From Sulfitobacter sp. SK011 (GTDB lineage Bacteria > Pseudomonadota > Alphaproteobacteria > Rhodobacterales > Rhodobacteraceae), in NCBI RefSeq assembly GCF_003352065.1, contig NZ_CP025803.1, forward strand, positions 1,963,574-2,027,573: DNA of 64,000 bases, read 5' to 3'. The notes below the pieces were generated by a model. It was not told the DNA's origin. It was given only the letters and a program-made list of their open reading frames with translations, and ran no database searches. A program made the translations under genes and the position numbers. Shown in pieces: positions 27,923-36,910 of this stretch (positions are counted from its first letter, which is position 1; each line of letters starts with the position of its first letter).

Positions 27923-28918
27923 TCACATCCGCCCCATGACCCCGGCCATATCGACCATCCGGTTCGAAAATCCCCATTCATTGTCATACCACGCCAGAAC
28001 CCGCAGCAGATTGCCCTGCTGAACGGCGGTCTGATCGCTGGCAAAGATGGCGCTGCGCGGATCATGGTTGAAATCCATCGACACCAATTTGCGGTCCGTG
28101 ACGCCCATCACCCCGTGCATGCCCTTGGCCGCCTTTGCCATCGCGGCGTTGACCTCGTCCGCGCTGGCGCTCTTGTCGGTCTCAATCACCAGATCAACGC
28201 AAGACACATTGGGCGTCGGCACCCGAATTGCGGTGCCGGTGATCAACCCGTCCAAGTCGGGCAGGACAACACCCAAAGTCTGCGCAGCACCCGTGGTGGT
28301 CGGGATCATCGAAAGGGCAGCGGCCCGTGCGCGGTAGAGGTCCTTGTGCGCCCGGTCATGTACCGGCTGGTTGCCGGTATAGCTGTGCACCGTGGTCATA
28401 TGCCCGCGCCTGATGCCAAACGCCTGATGCAGGGCATGCGCCACGGGCACCAGACAGTTGGTCGTGCAGGACGCATTGCTGATGATCGTATCAGCCGCAG
28501 TGACCAGAGTGTCGTTCACCCCGTAAACGATTGTTTTAATGTCCCCTTTACCGGGCGCAGAGATCAGAACCTTCTTCGATCCGTTTTTGAGGTGAAGCCC
28601 TGCCAATTCAGGGCTGCGGAAAAAGCCGGTGCATTCGAGCGCGATATCCACATCAGCCCAGGGCAATTTGTCCGGCTCACGTTCAGCAGTGACGCGGATG
28701 GGCCCGCGGCCCACATCAATGGTGCCATCGCCCAAGGTGACAGGTTTGCCAAACCGCCCATGAACGGAATCAAATTCGAACAGATGCGCGTTGGTTTCCA
28801 GCGGGGCCAGATCGTTGATTGCCACAACTTCCAGATTGCCCTGGCTGCGCTCCAGAATGGCGCGCAGAATGTTGCGGCCGATGCGGCCAAATCCGTTGAT
28901 CCCAAGCTTGACGGTCAT
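27923..28918 (-). CDS. gap: Glyceraldehyde-3-phosphate dehydrogenase, type I (paralogue 1)
   Basis: NAD-dependent oxidation of glyceraldehyde 3-phosphate to 1,3-bisphosphoglycerate. It has the N-terminal NAD fold INGFGRIGRN, the coenzyme-selective Asp36 in VVAINDLAP, and the catalytic Cys in SNASCTTNCLVP with the assisting His in the following block. Length 331 is normal. A second, divergent paralogue lies upstream on the same strand, with a small membrane protein between them. An 8-bp inverted repeat sits 10 bp before the start codon. Confidence 0.95.
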   Translation of the reverse strand: MTVKLGINGFGRIGRNILRAILERSQGNLEVVAINDLAPLETNAHLFEFDSVHGRFGKPVTLGDGTIDVGRGPIRVTAEREPDKLPWADVDIALECTGFFRSPELAGLHLKNGSKKVLISAPGKGDIKTIVYGVNDTLVTAADTIISNASCTTNCLVPVAHALHQAFGIRRGHMTTVHSYTGNQPVHDRAHKDLYRARAAALSMIPTTTGAAQTLGVVLPDLDGLITGTAIRVPTPNVSCVDLVIETDKSASADEVNAAMAKAAKGMHGVMGVTDRKLVSMDFNHDPRSAIFASDQTAVQQGNLLRVLAWYDNEWGFSNRMVDMAGVMGRM

Positions 28919-28927
28919 GATGGCACC

Positions 28928-28952
28928 TTTTGATCAAATTATGCGATCAAAA
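28928..28952. promoter_or_regulatory. Inverted repeat directly upstream of gap paralogue 1
   Basis: TTTTGATC and GATCAAAA, 9 bp apart, form a perfect palindrome that begins 9 bp before the gap start codon. This is a plausible repressor or translational-control site; the responsible factor is unknown. Confidence 0.45.
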
Positions 28953-29039
28953 TGCGCGCTTCACCTGTGGTGTCAACGGCTCGACCCGGATTATAACGTA
29001 CCGATACAATGTTTTACGCGGCACACTGACAACACTGGA

Positions 29040-29183
29040 TCAGCGCCAGAAAGCGATCCATTCGATCAGTTCGAATAGTTTTTTGCCCAGAAAAACAAGG
29101 TGATCACTGCCATACACCATGCTGTCCAGCACAAGCGCGGCGATCAGGAACGCTCCTAAATATATGGCAATTCGGTTCGTCAC
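29040..29183 (-). CDS. Small conserved inner-membrane protein
   Basis: A 47-residue protein starting at GTG with CGGAGAG about 6 nt upstream. One membrane helix (about residues 4-22) is followed by an amphipathic segment (SDHLVFLGKKLFELIEWIAFWR). I recall similar short proteins beside gap in other Rhodobacterales, but have not been able to check that here. Function is unknown. A longer in-frame version from 29237 lacks a ribosome-binding site. Confidence 0.6.
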   Translation of the reverse strand: MTNRIAIYLGAFLIAALVLDSMVYGSDHLVFLGKKLFELIEWIAFWR

Positions 29184-29256
29184 AAACGCTCTCCGGGTGG
29201 CGTGCCCCGATATGACAGGGGTGCTGCATACGTGCAAGCATCAGAGCGCGCTATTT

Positions 29257-30258
29257 CTAGCCCAGGTTGCCCATCGCAACGGCAACATCCGCCATCCGCA
29301 CAGAGAAGGACCATTCATTGTCGTACCAGCCCAACACGCGCACGGTCCGGCCCGCAACGACGATGGTCTGATCAGGCGCGAAAATGCAGCTTTCCTCGGT
29401 GTGATTAAAGTCGATGCTGACCTTATGTTCGGGATCATACCCCAACACCCGTTTCATCGGCCCATCGGCAGCGGCGCGCGCGGCGGCGTTAATCTCTTCA
29501 ACGGTGACGACGCGCGACGCGGTGAAGGTAAGGTCGACAGCGCTGACATTGGGCGTGGGCACCCGCATCGCTGTGCCATCGAGCTTGCCTTTGAGCGAGG
29601 GCAACACCTCGCCCAACGCTTTGGCGGCCCCGGTCGACGTGGGGATCAGCGCCATCGCGGCAGCGCGGGCGCGGTAAAGATCAGAATGCCTGCGGTCCAG
29701 CGTCGGCTGATCACCGGTATAGCTGTGAATCGTGGTCATCAGACCCGATTCAATACCCACCGCGTCGTGCATGACCTTGGCCATCGGGGCAAGACAGTTG
29801 GTCGTGCAGGAGCCGTTTGAAATGATCCGATCGGATTTGACCATGGTGTCATGGTTCACGCCATAAACCACGGTACGGTCGACGTTTTTACCGGGGGCAG
29901 ACAGCAAAACCCGCTTGGCCCCATTCTTGAGGTGGACATTCGCCTTGTTGCCGTCATTGAACTGCCCTGTGCATTCCAACACCACATCGCAGCCGGACCA
30001 GTCCAATTCTTCGAGATTGTAGGTCGACATCACTTCGATGTCGTTTTGGCCAAGGTTCATATACCCGTCGTCAATGCTCACCTCACCGGGGAACCGTCCG
30101 TGCACCGAATCGTATTTGATCAGATGTGCCGCCGTTGACAAAGGCCCTGTGGCATTGATCTTGACCACCTCGATATCGTCACGACCTGAGGACGCAATAT
30201 GGCTGAGCGTGCAGCGGCCAATGCGGCCAAATCCGTTAATGCCGACTTTGATGGTCAT
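29257..30258 (-). CDS. Glyceraldehyde-3-phosphate dehydrogenase, type I (paralogue 2)
   Basis: Second complete GAPDH, 333 residues, with INGFGRIGRC, the active-site SNGSCTTNCLAPMAKV and the substrate-binding STGAAKALGEVLP. Where paralogue 1 has Asp36, this copy has Ala36 (KINATGPLSTAAHL). Loss of that acid often relaxes specificity towards NADP, so a gluconeogenic or NADPH-linked role is possible. Two TGTTAGCG sites lie about 90-120 bp upstream. The two paralogues differ across most of their length, so this is not a recent duplication. Confidence 0.93.
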   Translation of the reverse strand: MTIKVGINGFGRIGRCTLSHIASSGRDDIEVVKINATGPLSTAAHLIKYDSVHGRFPGEVSIDDGYMNLGQNDIEVMSTYNLEELDWSGCDVVLECTGQFNDGNKANVHLKNGAKRVLLSAPGKNVDRTVVYGVNHDTMVKSDRIISNGSCTTNCLAPMAKVMHDAVGIESGLMTTIHSYTGDQPTLDRRHSDLYRARAAAMALIPTSTGAAKALGEVLPSLKGKLDGTAMRVPTPNVSAVDLTFTASRVVTVEEINAAARAAADGPMKRVLGYDPEHKVSIDFNHTEESCIFAPDQTIVVAGRTVRVLGWYDNEWSFSVRMADVAVAMGNLG

Positions 30259-30346
30259 GAAAACAATCCTTTAGGTGGCGTCCGTTGGCCGCTCTATATC
30301 GGGGGGGCGGCATGGGTTAAAAGGGGGAAAGATGCAGGATTTCCAT

Positions 30347-30380
30347 ATGTTAGCGTTAAACTTGACTGTTAGCGGTAAAA
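30347..30380. promoter_or_regulatory. Tandem TGTTAGCG(T/G)TAAA sites between gap and DUF808
   Basis: TGTTAGCGTTAAAC starts at 30348 and TGTTAGCGGTAAAA at 30367, 19 bp apart, between divergent gap paralogue 2 and the DUF808 gene. The central CG and half-palindromic form resemble operators of LacI-family regulators. In Rhodobacter, CceR of that family controls central carbon genes. The identity of the regulator here is inference. Confidence 0.5.
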
Positions 30381-30455
30381 GTGGAGGGCCACCAAAAGGG
30401 TTTGCCCTCAGCCCGCAGAGTGCTAGCTAAAGGTTCTGACAGCAGGGGAACAGGT

Positions 30456-31448
30456 ATGAGCGGATTGATTGCGTTACTCGATGATGTGGCGGCGATTGCC
30501 AAAGTGGCGGCGTCCAGTATTGATGACGTGATCGGGCAGGCGGCCAAGGCGGGAACCAAGGCTGCGGGCGCTGTGATTGACGATGCGGCGGTGACGCCCA
30601 AATACGTGCATGGATTTGAATCCAGCCGCGAGCTGCCGATCATCTGGCGGATCACCAAAGGATCGTTGAAAAACAAGCTGGTTTTTTTGCTGCCCATTGG
30701 GTTGCTGCTGTCGAATTTTGCGCCTTTCCTCATTCCGTTGTTTTTGATGTTGGGTGGGGCGTATCTATGTTTTGAAGGGGCCGAAAAGGTTGCCCATGCA
30801 TTGGGCTTAAGTCACGGCCATGAGGATTATCCCGGTCACGACGAGGTGCCGGATGATCCTGCCCATCTCGAAGAACAAAAGGCCGCCGGGGCCATCAAGA
30901 CGGATTTCATTCTATCCGCTGAAATAATGACAATTGCACTGGCTGCGATCCCGGCCAGCAATTTCTGGATGGAAGCGGCAACGCTCGCCGCTGTGGCAAT
31001 CATGATCACGGTCGCTGTTTACGGATCTGTTGCGCTGATTGTTAAGATGGACGATCTGGGGCTGGCAATGGCCAATCACGGCCAGCTGGGCCTGACCCGC
31101 AGCCTCGGCCGCGGGCTGGTAAAAGCCATGCCGGGCTTTCTGCATCTGCTCACGATTATCGGTACCGCGGCGATGCTATGGGTTGGCGGATCAATTATCG
31201 TTCATGGGCTAGAGGAACTGGGGTTCGGCACCTTGGGACACTGGATACATGATGCGGCCTATGCTGCAGGACATGCTGTTCCGGCTGGAATTGAGGGGGC
31301 CGTTGAATGGTTTGCCAAAGCAGCCCTTGACGGCATTTTTGGTCTGCTGCTGGGGCTGGTCCTGATCCCCATTGGGGAAAAGATCGTCACCCCGATCTGG
31401 CGCAAGGTCATGAACCGCGATGCGGCAACTCAAGCTGCATTGAAATAA
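30456..31448 (+). CDS. DUF808 (YedI-like) inner-membrane protein
   Basis: A 330-residue membrane protein of the DUF808 family, recognised by MSGLIALLDDVAAIAKVAASSIDD at the N-terminus, the ELPIIWRITKGSLKNKLVFLLP block, and HGLEELGFGTLGHWIH. Several hydrophobic segments follow between about residues 65 and 310, with a hydrophilic loop around 115-150. Function is unknown. I start it at ATG 30456, behind AGGGGAA, because upstream in-frame codons are not family-like. Confidence 0.82.
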   Translation: MSGLIALLDDVAAIAKVAASSIDDVIGQAAKAGTKAAGAVIDDAAVTPKYVHGFESSRELPIIWRITKGSLKNKLVFLLPIGLLLSNFAPFLIPLFLMLGGAYLCFEGAEKVAHALGLSHGHEDYPGHDEVPDDPAHLEEQKAAGAIKTDFILSAEIMTIALAAIPASNFWMEAATLAAVAIMITVAVYGSVALIVKMDDLGLAMANHGQLGLTRSLGRGLVKAMPGFLHLLTIIGTAAMLWVGGSIIVHGLEELGFGTLGHWIHDAAYAAGHAVPAGIEGAVEWFAKAALDGIFGLLLGLVLIPIGEKIVTPIWRKVMNRDAATQAALK

Positions 31449-31471
31449 GCGAAGCGAGCGGGGCGATCCGC

Positions 31472-31648
31472 CTATTCTTCCCGGTCGCGCGATCGAAAGA
31501 GTTTCGCCGAAGCCAGGGCCGCAAGCATCAGCATTCCGGACATCGTATAAACGACAATCGCCAGCACCAATGATCCCCCGCCAATCAGCCAGACAACTGT
31601 GCAGAAGATTGCAAATAGGATCGCGCAGAGAAGATAGGCCAGCAACAT
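31472..31648 (-). CDS. Small hypothetical membrane protein, 58 residues
   Basis: A short leftward frame starts at ATG 31648 and ends at TAG 31472. It encodes two hydrophobic segments (about residues 2-20 and 26-47) followed by a charged tail (FRSRDREE). The composition is that of a membrane hairpin protein and the frame is uninterrupted. The Shine-Dalgarno is weak (AGAAAGACC), and I recognise no family. It lies convergent to DUF808, between that gene and the tkt terminator. Confidence 0.45.
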   Translation of the reverse strand: MLLAYLLCAILFAIFCTVVWLIGGGSLVLAIVVYTMSGMLMLAALASAKLFRSRDREE

Positions 31649-31824
31649 GGATCAGGTCTTTCTGAGTTTTAAAAACATCAACACAGCAACTCTGTACGCA
31701 AAGGACTAACGTATCGTTAATTTAGTAAGTACTACTATAGATTGATTCTAGTATAAGTAGCAAAAAGGAAATTTCGCGATGATATTTTTGTGGGGAAGCT
31801 CCAATTACAGGTGATAATCACGAA

Positions 31825-31854
31825 AATCGCCGCTACCCAAAGGCAGCGGCGATT
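31825..31854 (-). terminator. Terminator downstream of transketolase
   Basis: A 10-bp perfect stem (AATCGCCGCT / AGCGGCGATT) with a 10-nt loop runs into TTTTC on the minus strand, 60 bp after the tkt stop codon. Confidence 0.7.
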
Positions 31855-31914
31855 CATGTAACTCTCTTTTAAAGGCGGTGGCACCAATCGGCGCACAATT
31901 TTAGGTTGTGCTTG

Positions 31915-33933
31915 TTACGCCAGCAGTGCCTTGGCTTTTGCCGCCACATTTTCGGCGGTGATCCCGAACTTTTCAAACAGCTCTTCGGCCGGGGCAGAGG
32001 CCCCAAAACGGTCCATGCCGACAAAATCAGCCTTGCCGAATTTGCCACGTTCGCCGAGCAGCCAGCGATCCCAGCCCATGCGCACACCAGCCTCAATGCC
32101 GACACGTACGGCCCCACCGGGCAGCACGCGCTTACGGTAGGCATCGTCTTGTGCGGCAAAAAGCTCCATGCAGGGCATAGACACGACCCGCACACCAATG
32201 CCTTCGGCCTGCAAAAGATCACGGGCCTGCATGGCGACATGCACTTCTGACCCGGTGGCAATCAGGATCACCTGCCGTTTGCTGTCTGCATCGGCCAAAA
32301 CATAAGCGCCTTTTTCGGTCATGTTGGTGTTCTTGTGCTCGGTGCGCACGGTGGGCAGGCCCTGACGGGTCAATGACAGCACCGATGGGGTTTTCTGGGA
32401 TGAAAACGCGATCTCCCACGCCTCGGCTGTTTCAATCGTGTCAGCGGGGCGGAACACATAGGTATTTGGCGTGCTGCGGCTGATGGCCAGATGTTCAACC
32501 GGTTGGTGGGTTGGCCCATCTTCGCCCAGACCGATGGAATCGTGGGTCATCACAAAGACGGTTGGGATCTGCGACAGGGCCGCCAGGCGCATCGCCGGGC
32601 GCGCATAGTCGGTGAAACACATGAATGTCCCGCCATAGGGCCGGATGCCGCCATGCAGGGCCATGCCGTTCATCGCAGATGACATGCCATGCTCGCGCAC
32701 CCCCCAATACACATACCGACCGGCGCGGTTGTCGACGTCGAACACGCCCAGATCACCGGTTTTCGTGTTGTTGGAGCCAGTGAGATCTGCGGACCCGCCC
32801 ACCGTTTCGGGCAGGATCGGGTTCAGCACTTCCAGCACTTTTTCAGAACTGGACCGGGTCGCCAGTTTCGGTGCCGTGTCCGACATCTGCTTTTTGAAAG
32901 CTTTGATCGTCGCACTCAGTTTCTTTGGGGTGTCCAGCGCCAGCGCACGGTTAAAGGTCTCCCGCTTGGAGCGCGGCATTTTGTCGAACCGCTCTTCCCA
33001 TTCTTTACGCGCATCCACGCCGCGCTTGCCGATGGCTTCCCATGCATTTTTGACATCTGCGGGCACTTCGAACGGGCCGGTTGTCCAACCATAGGCGGCC
33101 TTGGCCTCTGCGTTCTGATCGGCATTGGTCAGGGCACCGTGACCTTTGGAGGTGTCCTGTGCCGCGTGGCCCAGTGCGATGTGGGTTTTGCAGGCAATCA
33201 TCGTCGGCTTGTCAGATTTACGGGCCTCTGTGAGGGCCGCGTCAATTTCATCCGGGTTGTGTCCGTCGATTTCGATTGTATGCCACTGGGCTGCTGCAAA
33301 GCGTCCCACCTGGTCAGTATGGTCGGACAGGCTCACGGGGCCGTCGATGGTGATGTTGTTGTTGTCCCACATCACGATCAATTTGCTCAACTTGTGACGT
33401 CCGGCCAGGGTGATTGCCTCTTGGCTCACCCCTTCCATCAGACACCCGTCGCCCGCGATGACGTAGGTATGGTGATCGACAACCTTGCTGCCATAGGTCG
33501 CGCGCAGAATTTCCTCGGCCATGGCAAATCCCACGGAATTGGCGATGCCCTGACCCAATGGACCCGTGGTCACTTCGATCGCATCGGCAAGAAAATTCTC
33601 AGGGTGGCCCGCCGTGCGCGCGCCCATCTGGCGAAAGTTCTTGATTTCTTCGATGGGAAACTGCGCATCGCCCACAAGATAAAGCAAAGAATAAAGCAAC
33701 ATGGACCCGTGACCGGCAGACAGAATGAACCGGTCCCGGTCAGGCCAAAGCGGGTTGGCGGCATCAAATTTCAGGTGCTTTTCGAACAATACCGTGGCCA
33801 CATCAGCCATGCCCATCGGCATACCAGAATGGCCAGAGTTGGCTGCAGCAACAGCATCCAGGGTCAGTGCCCGAATGGCGGTTGCTTTGGACCAGTGGTC
33901 AGGGTGTGCGCGTGAGAGGGCTGTCAGATCCAC
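31915..33933 (-). CDS. tkt: Transketolase
   Basis: Thiamine-diphosphate enzyme moving two-carbon units in the pentose phosphate and related pathways. The 672-residue protein shows the N-terminal [17 protein letters not shown], the ThDP-binding [13 protein letters not shown]...[10 protein letters not shown] region, the central [10 protein letters not shown], and [21 protein letters not shown] with catalytic residues. It starts at GTG behind AAGGA. It is divergent from the zapA module, an arrangement common in Rhodobacterales. Confidence 0.97.
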   Translation of the reverse strand: MDLTALSRAHPDHWSKATAIRALTLDAVAAANSGHSGMPMGMADVATVLFEKHLKFDAANPLWPDRDRFILSAGHGSMLLYSLLYLVGDAQFPIEEIKNFRQMGARTAGHPENFLADAIEVTTGPLGQGIANSVGFAMAEEILRATYGSKVVDHHTYVIAGDGCLMEGVSQEAITLAGRHKLSKLIVMWDNNNITIDGPVSLSDHTDQVGRFAAAQWHTIEIDGHNPDEIDAALTEARKSDKPTMIACKTHIALGHAAQDTSKGHGALTNADQNAEAKAAYGWTTGPFEVPADVKNAWEAIGKRGVDARKEWEERFDKMPRSKRETFNRALALDTPKKLSATIKAFKKQMSDTAPKLATRSSSEKVLEVLNPILPETVGGSADLTGSNNTKTGDLGVFDVDNRAGRYVYWGVREHGMSSAMNGMALHGGIRPYGGTFMCFTDYARPAMRLAALSQIPTVFVMTHDSIGLGEDGPTHQPVEHLAISRSTPNTYVFRPADTIETAEAWEIAFSSQKTPSVLSLTRQGLPTVRTEHKNTNMTEKGAYVLADADSKRQVILIATGSEVHVAMQARDLLQAEGIGVRVVSMPCMELFAAQDDAYRKRVLPGGAVRVGIEAGVRMGWDRWLLGERGKFGKADFVGMDRFGASAPAEELFEKFGITAENVAAKAKALLA

Positions 33934-33990
33934 GTGGAGGGCTTCCTTATAGAGGATGAAAATATGTTGCGCCCGTGCATATCAGCCGCC

Positions 33991-34023
33991 CCGCAAAGTT
34001 CAAGCCAAAGCGGCGCTTTGCGG
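33991..34023. repeat. Nested inverted repeats in the tkt/zapA intergenic region
   Basis: CCGCAAAG and CTTTGCGG enclose a second palindrome CAAAGC-ggc-GCTTTG. The 272-bp divergent region holds both promoters, and these repeats could be an operator. I see no open frame or convincing RNA gene in it. Confidence 0.35.
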
Positions 34024-34205
34024 CAAGGTCGCGGTGCAGCTAAGATCAGCTTTGCCGCGCAAGGCGCTGTTTCAAAAGGAAGGGGGCGCATTTGGTTATT
34101 TCTTTGGGTAGGATTGGCACAAATGCTGGCATGCTGGCGATTCGCTGTCATGCAGGTTAAGTAGACAACAAGGACCAAGCCGTAGATGAGGGGACTTTTC
34201 CAGTC

Positions 34206-34685
34206 ATGAGTAACATCGACGAATTACAGCGTCGCATCACCGCCGCCATGGACCGGGTGGCACTTGGTGTCGAAAAGCTCGGTACTGCAACCGGCGACGC
34301 TGATCCCGAAATGGCGCAGGCGCTGGAGGATGAGCGCACCGCGAATGCCCAGCTCACCGAACGGGTGCGTGCGCTCAAGATCAAATTTGCCTCTGAAATG
34401 GCCACAGTGCGCACGCAGGTCGAAGACTCTGATGCCCGCATGGCGCAACTGGACGTGGAACTGCAGCGGGTGCGCCGCGCCAACACCCAACTGACCGAGG
34501 CTTGTGCCGCGCTGCGCGATGCGAATGAAGAAGGGGTGGGTGATCCGCACCTGATCAACAAAGCGATGCTGGCCGAACTCGAAGCCCTGCGCGCCGCCCG
34601 CGCCGCTGATGTGGCTGAAGCAACTGCAATCTTGTCCGCGCTCACCCCGCTGATGGATGGTGCCAGTGCAGAGGAGACCGCATAA
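34206..34685 (+). CDS. Coiled-coil protein upstream of zapA
   Basis: A 159-residue, almost wholly helical protein with heptad patterns over about residues 1-95 (ERTANAQLTERVRALKIKFASEMATVRTQVEDSDARMAQLDVELQRV) and an acidic end. No enzymatic motif is present. The stop codon overlaps the zapA start (TAATG), so the two are translationally coupled. A partner role with ZapA at the division ring is plausible from context only. Confidence 0.7.
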   Translation: MSNIDELQRRITAAMDRVALGVEKLGTATGDADPEMAQALEDERTANAQLTERVRALKIKFASEMATVRTQVEDSDARMAQLDVELQRVRRANTQLTEACAALRDANEEGVGDPHLINKAMLAELEALRAARAADVAEATAILSALTPLMDGASAEETA

Positions 34686-35074
34686 TGCCCGAGATACAAA
34701 TCACCATCGGTGGTCGGCAGTTTGAAGTTGCCTGTCAGGACGGCGAAGAAAGGTACCTGCATTCCGCCGCCAAGATGCTGGATGACGAGGCCCAGGTGCT
34801 CAGCGATCAGGTGGGCCGGATGCCCGAAGCGCGGATGCTGTTGATGGCGGGGCTGCTGTTGGCCGACAAAACCGCATCCGTTGAGGACCGCATCACCGAA
34901 GTGCGCGCCGAACTGGCAGAACGCGAGGCTGAACTGGCCGGTCTGCGCAATGTCACGATCGAACCCGAGCGCATTGAGGTGCCTGTGGTGCCGCAGGCGG
35001 TGACAGACACTCTGGCCGAACTTGCCGCGCGTGCGGAATCTCTGGCGGCAGAAATTGAAGAAAAGGTGGGCTAG
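34685..35074 (+). CDS. zapA: Cell division protein ZapA
   Basis: FtsZ-bundling protein. The N-terminal globular domain (PEIQITIGGRQFEVACQDGEERYLHSAAKMLDDEAQVL) is the ZapA fold, followed by a coiled-coil dimerisation helix (about residues 55-129). At 129 residues it is slightly longer than E. coli ZapA. It is coupled to the coiled-coil gene before it, and a strong terminator follows 16 bp after the stop codon. Confidence 0.88.
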   Translation: MPEIQITIGGRQFEVACQDGEERYLHSAAKMLDDEAQVLSDQVGRMPEARMLLMAGLLLADKTASVEDRITEVRAELAEREAELAGLRNVTIEPERIEVPVVPQAVTDTLAELAARAESLAAEIEEKVG

Positions 35075-35090
35075 GCCTGCATATTTGGCG

Positions 35091-35125
35091 AACCGGAATT
35101 CCTTGAGAATTCCGGTTCAGTTTTT
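35091..35125 (+). terminator. Rho-independent terminator of zapA
   Basis: AACCGGAATT / AATTCCGGTT form a perfect 10-bp stem with a 7-nt loop, followed by CAG and five T. Confidence 0.85.
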
Positions 35126-35143
35126 CCAAGCGAACACGTGGCC

Positions 35144-35506
35144 TTAACCGTTCGCTTCGCGAATCTTGTCGGCGGCATCTTTGTCGAATGTCACACCGTT
35201 TTCGGCAAAGAGCGTGTCCAGTTCACCTGACAAGGTCATTTCCGTGATGATGTCACAGCCGCCAACAAATTCGCCTTTGACGTAAAGCTGCGGGATGGTG
35301 GGCCAGTCAGAGAAGTCCTTGATCCCCTGACGGATGCCGTCGTCTGCAAGCACATTTACGTCTGAAAAATCGACGCCCATGTAGTTCAGCACCCCCGCCA
35401 CGCGGGATGAAAACCCGCACTGCGGCATCTCTTTGGTGCCCTTCATGAACAACACCACGTCATTGGCGGTGATGGTTTCTTTGATCTGGTTGCTGGCGTC
35501 TGTCAT
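35144..35506 (-). CDS. grxD: Monothiol glutaredoxin, Grx4 type
   Basis: Binds and transfers a [2Fe-2S] cluster with glutathione and acts with BolA proteins. The 120-residue protein has the CGFS active site in MPQCGFSSRV (about residues 27-36) and the glutathione-binding WPTIPQLYVKGEFVGGCDI. The gene lies 38 bp downstream of bolA on the same strand, the classic pair for iron-sulfur trafficking and iron sensing. Confidence 0.95.
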   Translation of the reverse strand: MTDASNQIKETITANDVVLFMKGTKEMPQCGFSSRVAGVLNYMGVDFSDVNVLADDGIRQGIKDFSDWPTIPQLYVKGEFVGGCDIITEMTLSGELDTLFAENGVTFDKDAADKIREANG

Positions 35507-35544
35507 GTGCTTTGTCCTTGGTATTTCGAGTGGGATATCTGGGA

Positions 35545-35781
35545 TCAGTCCGGTGCTTTGGTGGTCAGTGCGAGGGCATGCAGGTCGCCATTGGCCCCGT
35601 CCATCTTGCCCTTCAGCGCGGCGTAAACGGCGCGTTGTTGTTGCACGCGGTTCTGGCCACGAAAACTTTCGTCGATGACCATCGCGGCCATGTGCACACC
35701 GTCACTGCCTTCCACGGTAATCTGCGCATTTGGGAATGCGGCGCGGATCAGGTCTTCGATTTCGCTGGCTTGCATCGGCAT
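35545..35781 (-). CDS. BolA family protein
   Basis: A 78-residue BolA-like protein with the core MQASEIEDLIRAAFPNAQITVEGSDGVHMAAMVI, including the cluster-ligand region (HMAA, and the later His in DLHALAL). I start it at ATG 35781 because CGGAG lies 7 nt upstream; a frame from 35802 would place that site inside the gene. It is paired with grxD and likely forms a [2Fe-2S] heterodimer with it. Confidence 0.9.
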   Translation of the reverse strand: MPMQASEIEDLIRAAFPNAQITVEGSDGVHMAAMVIDESFRGQNRVQQQRAVYAALKGKMDGANGDLHALALTTKAPD

Positions 35782-35941
35782 AGGGGCGCTCCGGTCAGGC
35801 ATGGTTTTGTTATCCTAGATGTAGTGGCGCTTGGCGCGGGGTGCAACGGGGAAGCGGTAACATCTGGGTGCCGCGGATTTCGCTTGGCAATCACGGCCCG
35901 GTCAGCCAGCCTAGGGCCATTCAAATCAGGGGGACCAAGAC

Positions 35942-36910
35942 GTGCAATCGCCAGAACGCATACCGGAACAGGCCCTGTCGTGGGTCGATGCTGGCCTTGG
36001 CGCAGCGCTGGCCACGGTCATTGAAACATGGGGATCGGCCCCGCGCCGTGTGGGTGCGCAACTGGTGGTATCGGGGCAGGGCGACATGCAGGGCTCCGTA
36101 TCGGGCGGCTGTGTCGAAGGTGCCGTGGTGGTTGAGGCGATTGAGGCACTTCAGGACGGGCGGCCACGTCTGTTGGAATATGGTGTCAGCGATGGCGATG
36201 CCTTTGCCGTCGGTCTGGCCTGTGGCGGGACGATCCGTATTATCGTTGAACCCGTGGGTGAGGCGGGCATGCCGGTGCAAATGCTGCGCGATCTGGTGGA
36301 CGCCCGTGCCGCGCGCCGCGCCGTGGCCTATGAGGTGGCGCTGGACGGCACTGCGCGCACCTTGACGGACAAAGGTCACGCAGACCGCTTTCGCATGGAC
36401 CGCTCGGGCCTCAGCGAAGATGGTCAGCAATTCATTGCCATCCACAATCCGCCCTTGCGTCTTGTGATCGTGGGGGCGGTGCATATCGCGCAAGCACTTG
36501 TGGGCATGGCACAAACTGCGGGATTTGATCCGCTGGTCGTGGACCCGCGCGAGGCGTTTGGATCAGAGGCGCGGTTCCCAGATGCCGCGATCATCAATGA
36601 CTGGCCGGATGCCGCGTTGCAGACCATCGGAATTGATGCCCGCTGCGCGGTGGTGCTGTTGACCCATGATCCCAAACTGGATGATCCGGCCCTGCACATC
36701 GCGCTGGCCTCGGACGCGTTTTATGTCGGCGCTCTTGGCAGTACGCGCACCCATGCAGCGCGGGTTGAGCGGTTGACCGAAGCCGGGTTTTCGCCCGACC
36801 AGATCGGGCGCATTCGCGCCCCTGTCGGCCTGAACATCGGGGCGTCGGGGCCTGCTGAAATCGCAGTCTCCATTTTGGCCCAGATGATCCAGACCTTGAG
36901 GCAGGGATGA
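35942..36910 (+). CDS. XdhC/CoxI family molybdenum hydroxylase maturation protein
   Basis: XdhC-type chaperones bind molybdenum cofactor and promote its sulfuration and insertion into xanthine-oxidase-family enzymes. The N-terminal XdhC_CoxI domain (about residues 8-75, with GSVSGGCVEGAVVVEA) contains the conserved Cys. The C-terminal Rossmann domain (about 165-300) has LVIVGAVHIAQALVGMA and FYVGALGSTRTHAARVERL. It starts at GTG behind AGGGGG. It overlaps the next gene by 4 bp and heads the operon that leads to coxSLM. Confidence 0.9.
   Translation: MQSPERIPEQALSWVDAGLGAALATVIETWGSAPRRVGAQLVVSGQGDMQGSVSGGCVEGAVVVEAIEALQDGRPRLLEYGVSDGDAFAVGLACGGTIRIIVEPVGEAGMPVQMLRDLVDARAARRAVAYEVALDGTARTLTDKGHADRFRMDRSGLSEDGQQFIAIHNPPLRLVIVGAVHIAQALVGMAQTAGFDPLVVDPREAFGSEARFPDAAIINDWPDAALQTIGIDARCAVVLLTHDPKLDDPALHIALASDAFYVGALGSTRTHAARVERLTEAGFSPDQIGRIRAPVGLNIGASGPAEIAVSILAQMIQTLRQG

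Noticed and set aside
32689..33915. 408-codon frame opposite tkt
   Set aside because: It overlaps a complete transketolase and has no recognisable domain.
33934..34205. RNA gene in the tkt/zapA divergent region
   Set aside because: The nested repeats form short stems only, and there is no terminator-like end on either strand.
35075..35143. 6S RNA downstream of zapA
   Set aside because: In many bacteria 6S RNA follows zapA, but here only 69 bp remain before grxD and they hold a terminator.
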